A stretch of 31,143 bases of DNA from F2B08 sp046260445 (GTDB taxonomy: Bacteria > Actinomycetota > Actinomycetes > Actinomycetales > Dermatophilaceae): NCBI GenBank assembly GCA_046260445.1, contig JBHEPF010000082.1, positions 1 through 31,143 on the forward strand, written 5' to 3'. Under the pieces are notes generated by a model. It had not been told where the DNA came from. It saw nothing but the letters and a program-made list of their open reading frames with translations, and made no database searches. Both the position numbers and the translations under genes were made by a program. Shown here piece after piece: positions 7,243 through 17,018 of this stretch. Within the stretch, counting starts at the first letter, position 1. Every line of letters begins with the position of its first letter.

Positions 7243-8037
7243 GTGACGAACGAGCTGCCCGGGGGACGCTGGATCGAGATCGCCGGCGTGGTCAACATGC
7301 GCGACCTCGGCGGGCTGCCGACCTCGGACGGCGGGAGCATCGCCTGGCGACGGCTCATCCGCTCGGACAACCTGCAGGACCTCTCCCCCGAGGCCGTCGA
7401 CCACCTCGTCGCGACTGTCGGGGTGCGTGACATCGTCGACCTGCGCAGCGAGACCGAGCTGCACCTGCTCGGTGATGGCCCGCTGCGGGTCCTCGAGACA
7501 CTCGCCCACCACCACCACTCGCTCCTGCCCGACCGGTCCTCGAAGAACGACTCCGGGCTCGGCTCGCCGTGGAAGAAGTTCGACGGTCGGCGCGACGCCA
7601 CCTTCTGGGCGGACCACTACCTCGGCTACCTCTCCGAGCGCCCGGACTCGGTCAGCGCCGCGCTCGACGTGATCTCGCGCAGCCCGGGAGCCACGATCGT
7701 GCACTGCGCCGCCGGCAAGGACCGCACCGGCACCGTCGTGGCCATGGCCCTCGCGGTCGCCGGCGTCCCGGACGAGGCGATCGTCGAGGACTACGTGCTC
7801 AGTGCGGAGCGCATCACCGAGATCCTCGAGCGTCTCAACGCCCACCCGGTCTACGGGGATGCTCTGAAGTCCCAGCCCGTCGACGACCAGCGTCCCAGGG
7901 CCGAGGCCATGGAGGCCATCCTCGGCTCGCTTCGCGACGCGTTCGGCGGGGCCGAGGGATGGCTGCGCGTCCAGGGCTGGACCGATGACGACCTCGGGCG
8001 GCTTCGGGCGCACCTGCGGGCCGACGGCCACACCTGA
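7243..8037 (+). CDS. Tyrosine/serine-type protein phosphatase
   Basis: This 264-residue protein is of the Y_phosphatase3 type (dual tyrosine/serine phosphatases related to MptpB and IphP). The N-terminal NMRDLGGLPTSDG (18-30) is the family's typical opening, and DLRSETE lies at 66-72. The catalytic P-loop HCAAGKDRTG at 154-163 has the CX5R form, with nucleophile Cys155 and Arg161. Such enzymes may act on phosphotyrosine, phosphoserine or phosphoinositides; the substrate here cannot be told. No signal peptide is visible, so it is probably cytoplasmic. The GTG at 7243 was chosen because the protein family begins just before this point and a -10-like TACCAT lies 6 nt upstream. It is convergent with the MFS gene, with 19 bp between stops. 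Confidence 0.88.
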   Translation: MTNELPGGRWIEIAGVVNMRDLGGLPTSDGGSIAWRRLIRSDNLQDLSPEAVDHLVATVGVRDIVDLRSETELHLLGDGPLRVLETLAHHHHSLLPDRSSKNDSGLGSPWKKFDGRRDATFWADHYLGYLSERPDSVSAALDVISRSPGATIVHCAAGKDRTGTVVAMALAVAGVPDEAIVEDYVLSAERITEILERLNAHPVYGDALKSQPVDDQRPRAEAMEAILGSLRDAFGGAEGWLRVQGWTDDDLGRLRAHLRADGHT

Positions 8038-8056
8038 CCGGCCCAGCCAGGGTCGA

Positions 8057-9364
8057 TCAGGCGATGACACTCCCCTTGCTCACGTCTGGCAGGGTGCGAG
8101 CGACGAGCACCCCGACCAGGCCGAGCACGGCGAGGAACACCAGGGCCGGCGTCGCGCCGAGCAGCGCCAGCGCGCTGGACAGTGCGCCGACGACGAGGAG
8201 CACCACGCTGATCGCAGTGTTGGAGACCGCGACGTAGACCGTGCGCCGGTCCTCGCCCGCCATGTCGACAACGTAGGTCTTGCGGGCCACCCGCACGCCG
8301 GTATGCGCGAGCGCGAGCACCAAGAAGGTGACGGGGTAGAGCCACGCACCGCGGGTAGCCGGAACGAGGTGCAGCACGAGGAAGACCAGCACCGCGACGC
8401 TCGCTCCCGCCGCCGCCCCCGTCATGAGCCGCTGCGAGGAGCGGTCGGCGAGCCGGCCGAACACGCGGCCGCCGACGAGCCCGGCCACCCCTTGGGCGAT
8501 GACGAAGGGGCCGAGCCCGGACAGGCCGACGCCGCCCTCCTCAGCGGCCAGGGCGACGACGAAGGGCGGTGACAGCGCCGAGACGAGCAGCAGCCCACGG
8601 GCGATGACGAACCGTCGGAACGGCGGGTCGTCACGCAGCAGCGCCCACGACGTCGCCACCCACCCCTGCCCGTCGGCCCCTGACGCGACAGCGGGCTCGA
8701 CCTCGGGCTCCCGGACGCCGGCGAAGACGACGAGCGCGAGCACCCACGCCAGTGCGGCGGCCCCGAGCAGCCAGGCCAGCACGGCCACCGAGACGTCGTC
8801 GCCCCCGAGAAGCCGAATGCCCAGGCCCAGGCTGATCGCGACCGCCCCCGACAGGGCCGTGCTCAGCCCGTTGATCTGCCCCCGCTCGCCCTTGGGCACC
8901 GTGCGCCCCAGGACGTCCTTGCCGGCGAGGGAGTTGAGCGAGCGGGCCAGGGCGAAGAGCGCCAGGAACCCGACGACCGCGGCGCCGGCGACCCAGCCGG
9001 TGAGCACCCCGACCGCCAGCGCCATCCCCGCCGTCGCGCCGGCCTGGCCGGCCGCTCCCCAGAGCCAGAAGTGCCGCCGTCCCGAGGCCCGCTGCAGCAC
9101 CGGGGCCATCGCCGCCTGCGGGAGCATCGAGCCCGACTCGCGCACCGGCACGAGCAGCCCGAGGAAGGCTGCCGGTGCACCGACCGCGGTGAGCGCCCAG
9201 GGCAGCACGGTCTTGGCGTTGACGACCTGGTCCCCCGTGGCCTGCAGGGCGTTGGCGACGACCTGGAGCAGACCGTTGCGCCCTGTGCTCGCCTGCTCCT
9301 GCACATCCTGCTCGGAGCGATCCGCGCGCACGAGCCGCTGGTAGAGCCGGGTCGAGGTGGTCAC
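8057..9364 (-). CDS. MFS transporter
   Basis: The 435-residue membrane protein has the pattern of the major facilitator superfamily. About ten to twelve hydrophobic segments are interrupted near the middle by a polar loop (about residues 215-235, rich in Glu, Pro and Ala). A charged cytoplasmic loop GKDVLGRTVPKGERGQING falls where the MFS loop 4-5 is expected. The N-terminal 45 residues are hydrophilic. The substrate cannot be inferred. The frame stays open upstream of GTG 9364, but those residues are out-of-frame shadow of the hotdog gene, so GTG (VTTSTRLYQRLV) is the likely start. No strong Shine-Dalgarno is seen. It lies 50 bp after the hotdog gene in the same direction. Confidence 0.85.
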   Translation of the reverse strand: MTTSTRLYQRLVRADRSEQDVQEQASTGRNGLLQVVANALQATGDQVVNAKTVLPWALTAVGAPAAFLGLLVPVRESGSMLPQAAMAPVLQRASGRRHFWLWGAAGQAGATAGMALAVGVLTGWVAGAAVVGFLALFALARSLNSLAGKDVLGRTVPKGERGQINGLSTALSGAVAISLGLGIRLLGGDDVSVAVLAWLLGAAALAWVLALVVFAGVREPEVEPAVASGADGQGWVATSWALLRDDPPFRRFVIARGLLLVSALSPPFVVALAAEEGGVGLSGLGPFVIAQGVAGLVGGRVFGRLADRSSQRLMTGAAAGASVAVLVFLVLHLVPATRGAWLYPVTFLVLALAHTGVRVARKTYVVDMAGEDRRTVYVAVSNTAISVVLLVVGALSSALALLGATPALVFLAVLGLVGVLVARTLPDVSKGSVIA

Positions 9365-9414
9365 GGCATCACCGTGCCATACGGCCCAGGGGCGGCGCAC
9401 CCGGGCGCACCCCG

Positions 9415-9873
9415 TCAGGTCTTCTCGCTCACGTACACGGTGATGGTGCCCTCGACGACGACGGTCCCGTCGTCGCGCACCGCGAAGACCCGCACCGGCA
9501 CATCCCCCGGCGAGCTCCACTGCGCCGGATCCGACTCCGCCACGCAGAGCAGGTCCGAGGTCGCCTTGGCGACATAGGAGACCTCCATGCCCTTGGGGAT
9601 CCAGCGCATCCCCCGCGGGACCGTCGCCTCGGCGAGCAGTCCCATGGCCGCCTCGAGCCCGTTGCAGACCGCGATGACGTGGACGGTCCCGATGTGGTTC
9701 TCCACCGCCCGGCGCTTGGGCAGCGCGACCTCGGCCCGTCCCGACTCGACGACCCGGACCGCGGGACGGATCGTCCCGAAGTACGGAGCGCGCCGGCACA
9801 GCGCCCGCGAGAACGCCCAGCGGCCGCCGGGAAGGCGGGAGAACCGGCGGAACAGTGTTGCGGCGTCGGTCAT
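9415..9873 (-). CDS. Hotdog-fold protein, DUF4442/PaaI-thioesterase-like
   Basis: The 152-residue protein has the layout of DUF4442-type hotdog-fold proteins. A short N-terminal helix region (FSRLPGGRWAFSRAL) is followed by APYFGTIRP and then RRAVENHIGTVHVIAVCNGLEAAMGLL. The Asn-His-x-Gly-T-V-H stretch corresponds to the hotdog helix and active-site region. The ending is beta-rich (VEGTITVYVSE). Members are predicted acyl-CoA thioesterases or binders, but catalysis here is not shown. The start is at ATG 9873; a -10-like TAGCGT on the minus strand (9886-9881) ends 7 nt upstream, so a leaderless mRNA is likely. It may share a transcript with the downstream MFS gene. Confidence 0.82.
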   Translation of the reverse strand: MTDAATLFRRFSRLPGGRWAFSRALCRRAPYFGTIRPAVRVVESGRAEVALPKRRAVENHIGTVHVIAVCNGLEAAMGLLAEATVPRGMRWIPKGMEVSYVAKATSDLLCVAESDPAQWSSPGDVPVRVFAVRDDGTVVVEGTITVYVSEKT

Positions 9874-9957
9874 GCGGATCACGCTACGACCGACGCCGTA
9901 TGCGCCTCGCGCCTCCGGTTGTGAACCTCGCCACCCGAGGACGTTCGGCAAGGACTT

Positions 9958-10012
9958 CTGTCAGGACTCCTGGCATGGCTTCCGACATGGCTTCCGACAT
10001 GGCTTCTGACAG
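9958..10012. repeat. Three tandem 12-bp repeats flanked by an inverted repeat
   Basis: The unit CATGGCTTCCGA occurs at 9974-9985 and 9986-9997, and with one change at 9998-10009. CTGTCAG (9958-9964) and CTGACAG (10006-10012) flank the array as a 7-bp inverted repeat. The array lies in the divergent intergenic region between the hotdog gene and the unknown gene at 10079. It could be a repeated operator or simply slippage; no coding role is supported. Confidence 0.65.
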
Positions 10013-10078
10013 GAACTCTGTCACCGACGTATCAGAACCGGCGCTCGCTGCTCCTCCAGTCATGGCGGTGAACACCGG

Positions 10079-10603
10079 ATGAGCGCACAGGACATGGTCC
10101 TGCGGGTCCAGCGCGCCCTCGCACCCGACACCCGTCACCTCATGGTGAGCCTGCTGCTGCGGCCACGCTCCGTCACCGTCACCTCGGTCGCCGTCGCGTC
10201 CGGGCGTCCACCGCAGCTGCTCTCGGCCGGGCACTCCTGGCTCGCGGCCGTCACCCGGCACCACGAGGTCGTCCACCTCTCCCGTGTCCCCGACCCGTTC
10301 GCGCAGCGCGGCGTCGCGACCGACGGGCGGGGTTCGCACCCCCTCGCCCCGTGTGACGAGGGCCGAGCCGTCGTCGCGGTGCCCTTCGGAGCGGCCAAGG
10401 ACCTCAGCCACAGCCGCCTGCACGTGCTCGACCTCGGACCGCAGCGGGCCGCGGTCGACCGGCGGGACCTCAGCGGCGAGCTAGCCCGCCGGCTGCAGAC
10501 GGGATGCGATGTGCGCACGGTCGACTTCGAGGCGATCACGGCCTCGCCGCAGTGGGCGGCCGTCGCAGAGTTGCTCGGGCTGGGCCACCGCCCGCAGCGG
10601 TGA
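10079..10603 (+). CDS. Hypothetical protein, 174 residues
   Basis: This protein was not recognised. The frame has strong G/C preference at third positions throughout, unlike the overlapping reverse frames, so it is very likely a real gene. The sequence is soluble, with alternating strands and helices: RHLMVSLLLRP, SVTVTSVAVASG, VVHLSRVPDPF, VVAVPFGAAKD and SRLHVLDLG. A helical ending (QWAAVAELLGLG) follows. The pattern loosely suggests a GAF-like or Roadblock-like alpha/beta domain, but no catalytic motif is evident. No signal peptide or membrane segment is present. The ATG at 10079 follows GGTGAACACCGG, a weak ribosome site. The gene is divergent from the hotdog gene and convergent with lepA; a hairpin overlaps its stop codon. 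Confidence 0.7.
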   Translation: MSAQDMVLRVQRALAPDTRHLMVSLLLRPRSVTVTSVAVASGRPPQLLSAGHSWLAAVTRHHEVVHLSRVPDPFAQRGVATDGRGSHPLAPCDEGRAVVAVPFGAAKDLSHSRLHVLDLGPQRAAVDRRDLSGELARRLQTGCDVRTVDFEAITASPQWAAVAELLGLGHRPQR

Positions 10604-10621
10604 GCCGGACGGCGGCTCACC
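10599..10621. terminator. Bidirectional terminator between convergent genes
   Basis: The arms at 10599-10607 (GGTGAGCCG) and 10613-10621 (CGGCTCACC) pair perfectly around a 5-nt loop. The left arm includes the TGA of the upstream gene, and the right end lies 10 bp from the lepA stop. No T-run follows. Confidence 0.65.
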
Positions 10622-10630
10622 GGACGCCGG

Positions 10631-12499
<1,869 letters not shown>

Positions 12500-12626
12500 G
12501 GGTGAGGTCAGGCCTTCAGGGTGGTCGGTGACAGGCGGCGGTGCACGCAGGTCGGGAGGGGCGGGTCTGTGGTCCAGTCTCCCACGAGGGGCCAGTCCGG
12601 GCAGAATCCCCGGGGGCTGCGCAGGT

Positions 12627-13694
12627 TCAGGGGGTCGGGAAGAACCGCCCTGCGCCGGTGACCGCGAGGCGCACCTCGTCCTGGGTGGGCAGCTCACCGG
12701 TCGTGCGGACGATCACCCGAGGACCGGGTATGCCGTGCTCGCCGAGGAGCCGGACCGCCACCGTCGCGTCGTGGCCGTAGTAGGTGCGCTCCTCGACGCG
12801 CCCGACGACCCCGTCCTGCCCTAGCCCGCAGATCGCGATCTGCTCGGGTCGCAGCGTGACGGTGCCTTGGGTGCCGGCACCGTTGCTGCCGCTGGGTGCG
12901 GTGTCAGCGGAGATGAGGACCCGACCGAGCGCGGTCTGGGCCTCACCACCGCTCGCCAGCGCGGGCAGCTCGACGACCTGACCGATGAAGCGGGCGACAC
13001 CGAGGTCGGTGGGCGACGCATACACCTGCTCGGGGGTGGCGTGCATCGCCACGGTCCCGCCGGCGAGGACGGCGATGGAGTCGGCGACCGAGAGCGCCTC
13101 GTCCTGGTCGTGGGTGACGAGGAGGGCGGTCGTGCCGGCCAGACGCAGCACCCGGCGCACCTCTGCGCGCACCGACTCGCGCAGCCCTGCGTCGAGCGCG
13201 GAGAAGGGCTCGTCGAGGAGCACGAGGCGAGGCTCGGGGGCGAGGGCGCGGGCCAGGGCGACGCGCTGCTGCTGGCCGCCGGAGAGCTCGTGCGGTCGGC
13301 GCGACTCCATGCCGCCGAGGCCGACGAGCTCGAGGATGTCGCGCACCCGCGTCTTCGGGGCGCGCCGGGGCAGCCCGAAGGCGACGTTGCGGGCGACGTC
13401 GAGGTGCGGGAAGAGAGCGCCCTCCTGCGGAACGAGACTGACGCCGCGGCGCTCGGGCGGGACATGGATGCCGCCGCCCGCGACCGGTTGGCCGTCGATG
13501 GCCACGGTGCCTGCGTCCGGATGTACGAAGCCGGCGATGGCCCGCAGCAGGGTCGTCTTGCCGCAGCCGGAGGCGCCGACGACGGCGGTGAGATGACCGT
13601 CGGCGACGTCGAGGTCGAGCCCGCGCAGCACGTCGACCCGCTCGACGCCGTCGCCGAACGCGACCGACAGCCCGCGGATCGTGACCTCGCTCAT
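12627..13694 (-). CDS. fbpC: Iron(III) ABC transporter ATP-binding protein
   Basis: The 355-residue ATPase energises import of ferric iron by the FbpABC transporter. It shows Walker A GASGCGKTT (about 40-48), the Q-loop, the ABC signature LSGGQQQRVALARAL, Walker B LVLLDEPFSALD and the H-loop VTHDQDEA. The C-terminal third is a regulatory TOBE-type domain (TLRPEQIAICG and onward), as in FbpC proteins. ATG 13694 overlaps the permease stop by four bases (ATGA), so the two are translationally coupled. The substrate assignment comes from the partner binding protein with its YY iron ligands and the iron box ahead of the operon; by sequence alone it could be a spermidine/sulfate-type ATPase. Confidence 0.92.
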   Translation of the reverse strand: MSEVTIRGLSVAFGDGVERVDVLRGLDLDVADGHLTAVVGASGCGKTTLLRAIAGFVHPDAGTVAIDGQPVAGGGIHVPPERRGVSLVPQEGALFPHLDVARNVAFGLPRRAPKTRVRDILELVGLGGMESRRPHELSGGQQQRVALARALAPEPRLVLLDEPFSALDAGLRESVRAEVRRVLRLAGTTALLVTHDQDEALSVADSIAVLAGGTVAMHATPEQVYASPTDLGVARFIGQVVELPALASGGEAQTALGRVLISADTAPSGSNGAGTQGTVTLRPEQIAICGLGQDGVVGRVEERTYYGHDATVAVRLLGEHGIPGPRVIVRTTGELPTQDEVRLAVTGAGRFFPTP

Positions 13695-15244
13695 CGGCCC
13701 GCCTGCACTCTCATCAGGACCAGCGTAGGCAACACGGCGAGAACGACCAAAGCCAGGCCGTACGGTGCCGCCGCGGCGTAGGCCGCGACGCCGGTCTCGG
13801 TCCACAGGCTCGTCGCGAGGGTGCGCGAACCGGTCGGCTGCAGGAGCAGGGTCGCCGGCAGCTCCTTCATCGCCGTGAGGAGCACGAGAGCGGCACCGGC
13901 GGCGATCCCCGGCGCGGCGAGCGGCAGGGTCACCTGGCGCAGCACCTCGCCCCGGGTCTTGCCGAGGCTGCGGGCCACTTCCTCGATCCGGGGGCTGCTC
14001 ATCGCCACCGACGAGCGGACCGCGGTGACGGCGGCGGGGAGGAAGAGCACCGCATACGCGAGGACCAGCATCGGGGTCTTCTGGTAGATCGGCGTCGCGA
14101 AGCGGATGCCGAAGAAGACCAGCGCGAGGGCGACGACGATCCCGGGCAGCGCGTGACCGGCGAACGTCGCGTGCTCGAGCAGACGGATCCGCTTGCTGCG
14201 GTAGCGGGCCGCGAGGATTCCCACCGGGACGGCGAGCACGACGCAGGCGATCGTGCCGAGGACGGCGAACCAGGCGGTCCTCAGGGTGCTCTCGATGAGC
14301 CGGCCCGTGTCGACCCCTGCCGAGAGACCGGTGACGGACCAGTAGACGAGAGAGACGATCGGGAAGGCCAGCGCCAGCGCCAGGACGGCCACGGCCCCCG
14401 CGCCCGCGGGTGTGGACCAGCGGCCGAGACGGATCGTCGTCGGGCGACGGGCCGCTCCCCCACCGACGCGCACCTGCTCCGATCCCGCCCGCAGTCGCGA
14501 CTCGCTCACGGTGATGGTCACGGTGAGCAGGACGAGCAGGAGCGAGAGGATCGCGGCGGGCGTTCGGTCGAAGCTGGAGCGGTAGGAGGTGTGGATGACC
14601 CGGGTGAACACGTCGTACCGCAGCAGCGAGACGGCGCCGAAGTCGCTCAGCGTGTAGAGCGCCGCGAGGAGCGCACCACCGGCGGCGGCCGGTCGCACCT
14701 GCCGGGCCGTCACGGACCAGAACGCCTGCCACGGCGACTTGCCCAGGCCCCGCGCGACCTCCTCGGTCGCCGGGTCGATCCCGCGCATCGCGGCGACGAC
14801 GGGCAGGTACACGTAGGGGTAGCAGCTCGCGGTGAGCACGAGGAAGGCGCCGGTGAAGCCGCGGACGTCGATCGGTGAGGATACCCACGCGAAGGCGGCG
14901 ATGTAGGACGGGATCGCGAGCGGCAGGGCGGCGAGCACCCCGATGACGGTGCGTCCGGGCAGGTCGCTGCGCGTGACGAGGAAGGCGAAGAGGAGCCCGA
15001 GAAGCACACTCGCGACGGTCACCGAGATGGCGAGGGCGAGGCTGCGGCCGACGAGGAGCGCGGTGCGGTCGCGGAAGATGACCTGCACGATTCCGGCCGG
15101 GCCGGCCTCGAAGGCGCGCACGAGGAGGTAGGCGACCGGCAGGAGGGCAACGGCGGCAGCGACAAGCCCCGGGATCACGAGGAACCACGGGGGCTTGCCG
15201 CTGCGCTGCAGTCGCCCTGGGGCGACCGCCGACCGGTCGTGCAT
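13691..15244 (-). CDS. fbpB: Iron(III) ABC transporter permease, two-domain
   Basis: The 517-residue inner-membrane permease carries two BinD-type permease halves fused in one chain, the FbpB arrangement. About twelve hydrophobic segments are visible. Each half contains an EAA-type loop that contacts the ATPase: EEVARGLGKSPWQAFW in the first and EEVARSLGKTRGEVLRQ in the second, each followed by a Pro-rich turn (RPAAAGG, PLAAPG). The ATG at 15244 shares one base with the binding-protein stop, and the stop overlaps the ATPase start. The whole fbpABC operon is therefore tightly coupled. Confidence 0.92.
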   Translation of the reverse strand: MHDRSAVAPGRLQRSGKPPWFLVIPGLVAAAVALLPVAYLLVRAFEAGPAGIVQVIFRDRTALLVGRSLALAISVTVASVLLGLLFAFLVTRSDLPGRTVIGVLAALPLAIPSYIAAFAWVSSPIDVRGFTGAFLVLTASCYPYVYLPVVAAMRGIDPATEEVARGLGKSPWQAFWSVTARQVRPAAAGGALLAALYTLSDFGAVSLLRYDVFTRVIHTSYRSSFDRTPAAILSLLLVLLTVTITVSESRLRAGSEQVRVGGGAARRPTTIRLGRWSTPAGAGAVAVLALALAFPIVSLVYWSVTGLSAGVDTGRLIESTLRTAWFAVLGTIACVVLAVPVGILAARYRSKRIRLLEHATFAGHALPGIVVALALVFFGIRFATPIYQKTPMLVLAYAVLFLPAAVTAVRSSVAMSSPRIEEVARSLGKTRGEVLRQVTLPLAAPGIAAGAALVLLTAMKELPATLLLQPTGSRTLATSLWTETGVAAYAAAAPYGLALVVLAVLPTLVLMRVQAGR

Positions 15245-16323
15245 CAGGTCAGACCGACCTCCTCGAGAAGCGCGAGGGTCTCAGCGAGCGAGTCGAGCTG
15301 GTTGAGGTCGACCGTGCTGCCCTGGAGCTCCGAGAGTGGGGTGAGGCCCTCCTTGAGGGTGATCCCGTCGACGACGGGGTACTCGGAGGTCTCGTCGGTG
15401 AAGTACTGCTGGCCCTCCTCGGAGAGGAAGAACTCGATGATGCGGGCCGCTCCCTCGCTCTGCTCGGCGCCCTCGAGGATGCCCACACCGGCGACGTTGA
15501 TGAGCGCACCGGGGTCGTCGCTGTCCAGGAAGTGGACCTGCGCCGTGATCGTGTCGATGCCGACCTCGTCGGCCTTCTCGTACCAGTAGTAGTGGTTGAT
15601 CAGGCCCAGCGCCACCTCACCGCTGTCGACGGCGTCGAGGATGAGGCCGTTCTTCTCGTAGATCTGCGGCTCGTTGTCCTTGAGCCGGGTGAGCCACTCC
15701 CGGGCTCCGTCCTCGCCCTTGGTCACGCGCAGGGCGGTGACGAAGGACTGGAAGGAGGCGTTCGTCGGGGCGATGCCGACCTGGCCCTTGTACTGCGGGT
15801 CGAGGATGTCGTCGATGGAGGTCATGTCGGTGGTCTCGGGAGCGAGCTCGGGGTTGTAGGCGATGACGCGGGCCCGGGCCGAGGTGGCGACCCAGCGACC
15901 ATCGTCGTCGGCATACCCGTCGAGGACGGCCCCCGTCAGGGACTCGTCCAGGGCCGCCAGGCGACCCTCTCCCGCGAGGGCTCCGAGCGCGCCGGCGTCC
16001 TGGCTGAAGAACAGGTCGGCACTGGTGCGCTCGCCCTCCTCGAGGAGCTGGGCGGCGAGCTCGGCCGAGTCGCCGTAGCGGACCTCGACCGTGGTGCCGG
16101 TGGCCTCTTCGAGCTGCTCCAGGAGCGGGCCGACGAGGTTCTCGTTGCGGCCGGAGTAGATGGTCACGACCTCGCCATCACCCGTCGCGTCGGTCGTGGC
16201 GGTCTCCGTGGCGGTGTCCGTGGTGGTGTCCGTGGCGGTGTCGGTCGAGGTCGTCCCGCCGCATGCGGTGAGCGTGAGAGCGGTGGCGACGGCGAGGGTC
16301 AGGGCGCGTGTTCTGTACGTCAT
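15244..16323 (-). CDS. fbpA: Iron(III) ABC transporter substrate-binding lipoprotein
   Basis: This lipoprotein captures Fe3+ outside the membrane and delivers it to the permease. It has 359 residues. The signal peptide ends in the lipobox LTAC (18-21), with lipidation predicted at Cys21. Residues 22-50 form a Thr/Asp/Glu linker built of short repeats (TDTATDTTTDTATETATT). The solute-binding fold follows: VVTIYSGRNENLV, YGDSAELAAQL, ADLFFSQDAGALG. NHYYWYEK places Tyr245-Tyr246 where FbpA proteins use a YY pair to bind iron. ATG 16323 has no Shine-Dalgarno but sits 7 nt after a -10 box, so a leaderless message is likely. Expression should be induced by low iron through the iron box upstream. 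Confidence 0.95.
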   Translation of the reverse strand: MTYRTRALTLAVATALTLTACGGTTSTDTATDTTTDTATETATTDATGDGEVVTIYSGRNENLVGPLLEQLEEATGTTVEVRYGDSAELAAQLLEEGERTSADLFFSQDAGALGALAGEGRLAALDESLTGAVLDGYADDDGRWVATSARARVIAYNPELAPETTDMTSIDDILDPQYKGQVGIAPTNASFQSFVTALRVTKGEDGAREWLTRLKDNEPQIYEKNGLILDAVDSGEVALGLINHYYWYEKADEVGIDTITAQVHFLDSDDPGALINVAGVGILEGAEQSEGAARIIEFFLSEEGQQYFTDETSEYPVVDGITLKEGLTPLSELQGSTVDLNQLDSLAETLALLEEVGLT

Positions 16324-16330
16324 GAGAGGG

Positions 16331-16359
16331 ACATTACTTAGGTAAGCCTTACCTCACAA
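16331..16359 (-). promoter_or_regulatory. fbpA promoter with IdeR/DtxR iron box in the spacer
   Basis: On the minus strand TTGTGA (16359-16354) and TAATGT (16336-16331) are separated by exactly 17 bp, and the ATG of fbpA begins 7 nt after the -10 box. The spacer holds a 15-bp palindrome around AGGTAAG-C-CTTACCT. The 19-mer at 16338-16356 matches the DtxR/IdeR consensus TTAGGTTAGGCTAACCTAA at 15 positions. An iron-loaded repressor bound here would block RNA polymerase directly. Confidence 0.87.
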
Positions 16360-16368
16360 GTCGATGCG

Positions 16369-16374
16369 TAAAGT
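16369..16374 (+). promoter_or_regulatory. Candidate -10 box for a leaderless mazF-like mRNA
   Basis: TAAAGT fits TAnnnT and ends 7 nt before the ATG at 16382. The iron box at 16338-16356 lies just upstream, about where polymerase would contact the -35 region, so this gene may also sense iron status. Confidence 0.45.
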
Positions 16375-16381
16375 GTTCCGC

Positions 16382-16933
16382 ATGGCGAACCGGCTCTTGC
16401 GATCTCTCACGGGCACGATCCAGCGCGAGATGGCTCGCATCGTCCACCGTCGGGCGCCCTTCTCCGGGTCCTCGAGACCGGCGGCACAAGCCCGTGGGGC
16501 GCTGGGTCAGGCCTCTCCCCCGCTGGCGGACGGCTATCCCGGCGACTTCCACGGCGAGGTCGACATCCGGTACGCGCCGCACCCGGACGGCGAGCCCGAT
16601 CCCGGCGAGATCGTCTGGGCGTGGGTGCCCTATGAGGAGGATCACACCCAGGGCAAGGACCGTCCGGTGCTGCTCGTCGGGCACGACGGACCGTGGCTCC
16701 TCGCACTCCAGATGACCAGCCGGGACCACGACCGTGACCCGAAGCGGGAGCGGCGTGCCGGGCGGGTGTGGGTCGACATCGGCTCCGGCGCCTGGGACCA
16801 GCAGCGGCGCCCGAGCGAGGTCCGGGTCAGCCGGATCCTGCGGATCGACCCGCGTGGGGTCCGGCGGGAGGGTGCAGTGCTCGCCCGCGAGATCTTCGAC
16901 GAGGTCGCCGACGCCGTGCGCACCCACTCGTAA
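16382..16933 (+). CDS. PemK/MazF-family toxin-like protein (orphan)
   Basis: The 183-residue protein has a PemK/MazF-like core. GEIVWAWVPYEE near residue 75 corresponds to the first strand and loop, KDRPVLLVG is the typical conserved stretch, and LALQMTSRDHDRD follows. The helical end is VLAREIFDEVADAV. MazF proteins are usually RNA endonucleases of 110-120 residues. This one has a basic N-terminal extension of about 70 residues and no recognisable antitoxin gene on either side, so a toxin role is not established. ATG 16382 (MANRLLRSL) was chosen over ATG 16364 because a -10-like TAAAGT lies 7 nt upstream. It is divergent from fbpA and shares its iron-box region. Confidence 0.78.
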   Translation: MANRLLRSLTGTIQREMARIVHRRAPFSGSSRPAAQARGALGQASPPLADGYPGDFHGEVDIRYAPHPDGEPDPGEIVWAWVPYEEDHTQGKDRPVLLVGHDGPWLLALQMTSRDHDRDPKRERRAGRVWVDIGSGAWDQQRRPSEVRVSRILRIDPRGVRREGAVLAREIFDEVADAVRTHS

Positions 16934-16948
16934 CCCGCGCACTCTTCG

Positions 16949-17012
16949 CCGCGAGGGACGGTTCTGCGGTGGCTACTCACGCCGATAGCCACCGCAGAAC
17001 CGTCCCTCGCGG
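16949..17012. repeat. Long perfect palindrome (27-bp arms, 10-nt loop)
   Basis: The arms at 16949-16975 and 16986-17012 are exactly complementary over 27 bp, with a 10-nt loop at 16976-16985. The hairpin lies 16 bp after the mazF-like stop codon. It is much longer than a normal terminator and resembles mobile palindromic intergenic repeats (REP-like elements), although it could also terminate mazF transcription. Confidence 0.85.
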
Positions 17013-17018
17013 GAGGGA

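Noticed and set aside
9365..9799. N-terminal extension of the MFS transporter frame
   Set aside because: It overlaps the hotdog gene in another frame on the same strand and is Arg/Gly-rich, unlike an MFS protein.
9884..10423. Minus-strand frame opposite the unknown 174-residue gene
   Set aside because: Its codon third positions lack the strong G/C preference seen in the + frame, and it would cover the repeat array.
13695..15188. Open frame continuing upstream of fbpC
   Set aside because: It is a shifted-frame shadow of the permease gene; the ATPase fold begins at MSEVTIRGL with a 4-bp overlap start.
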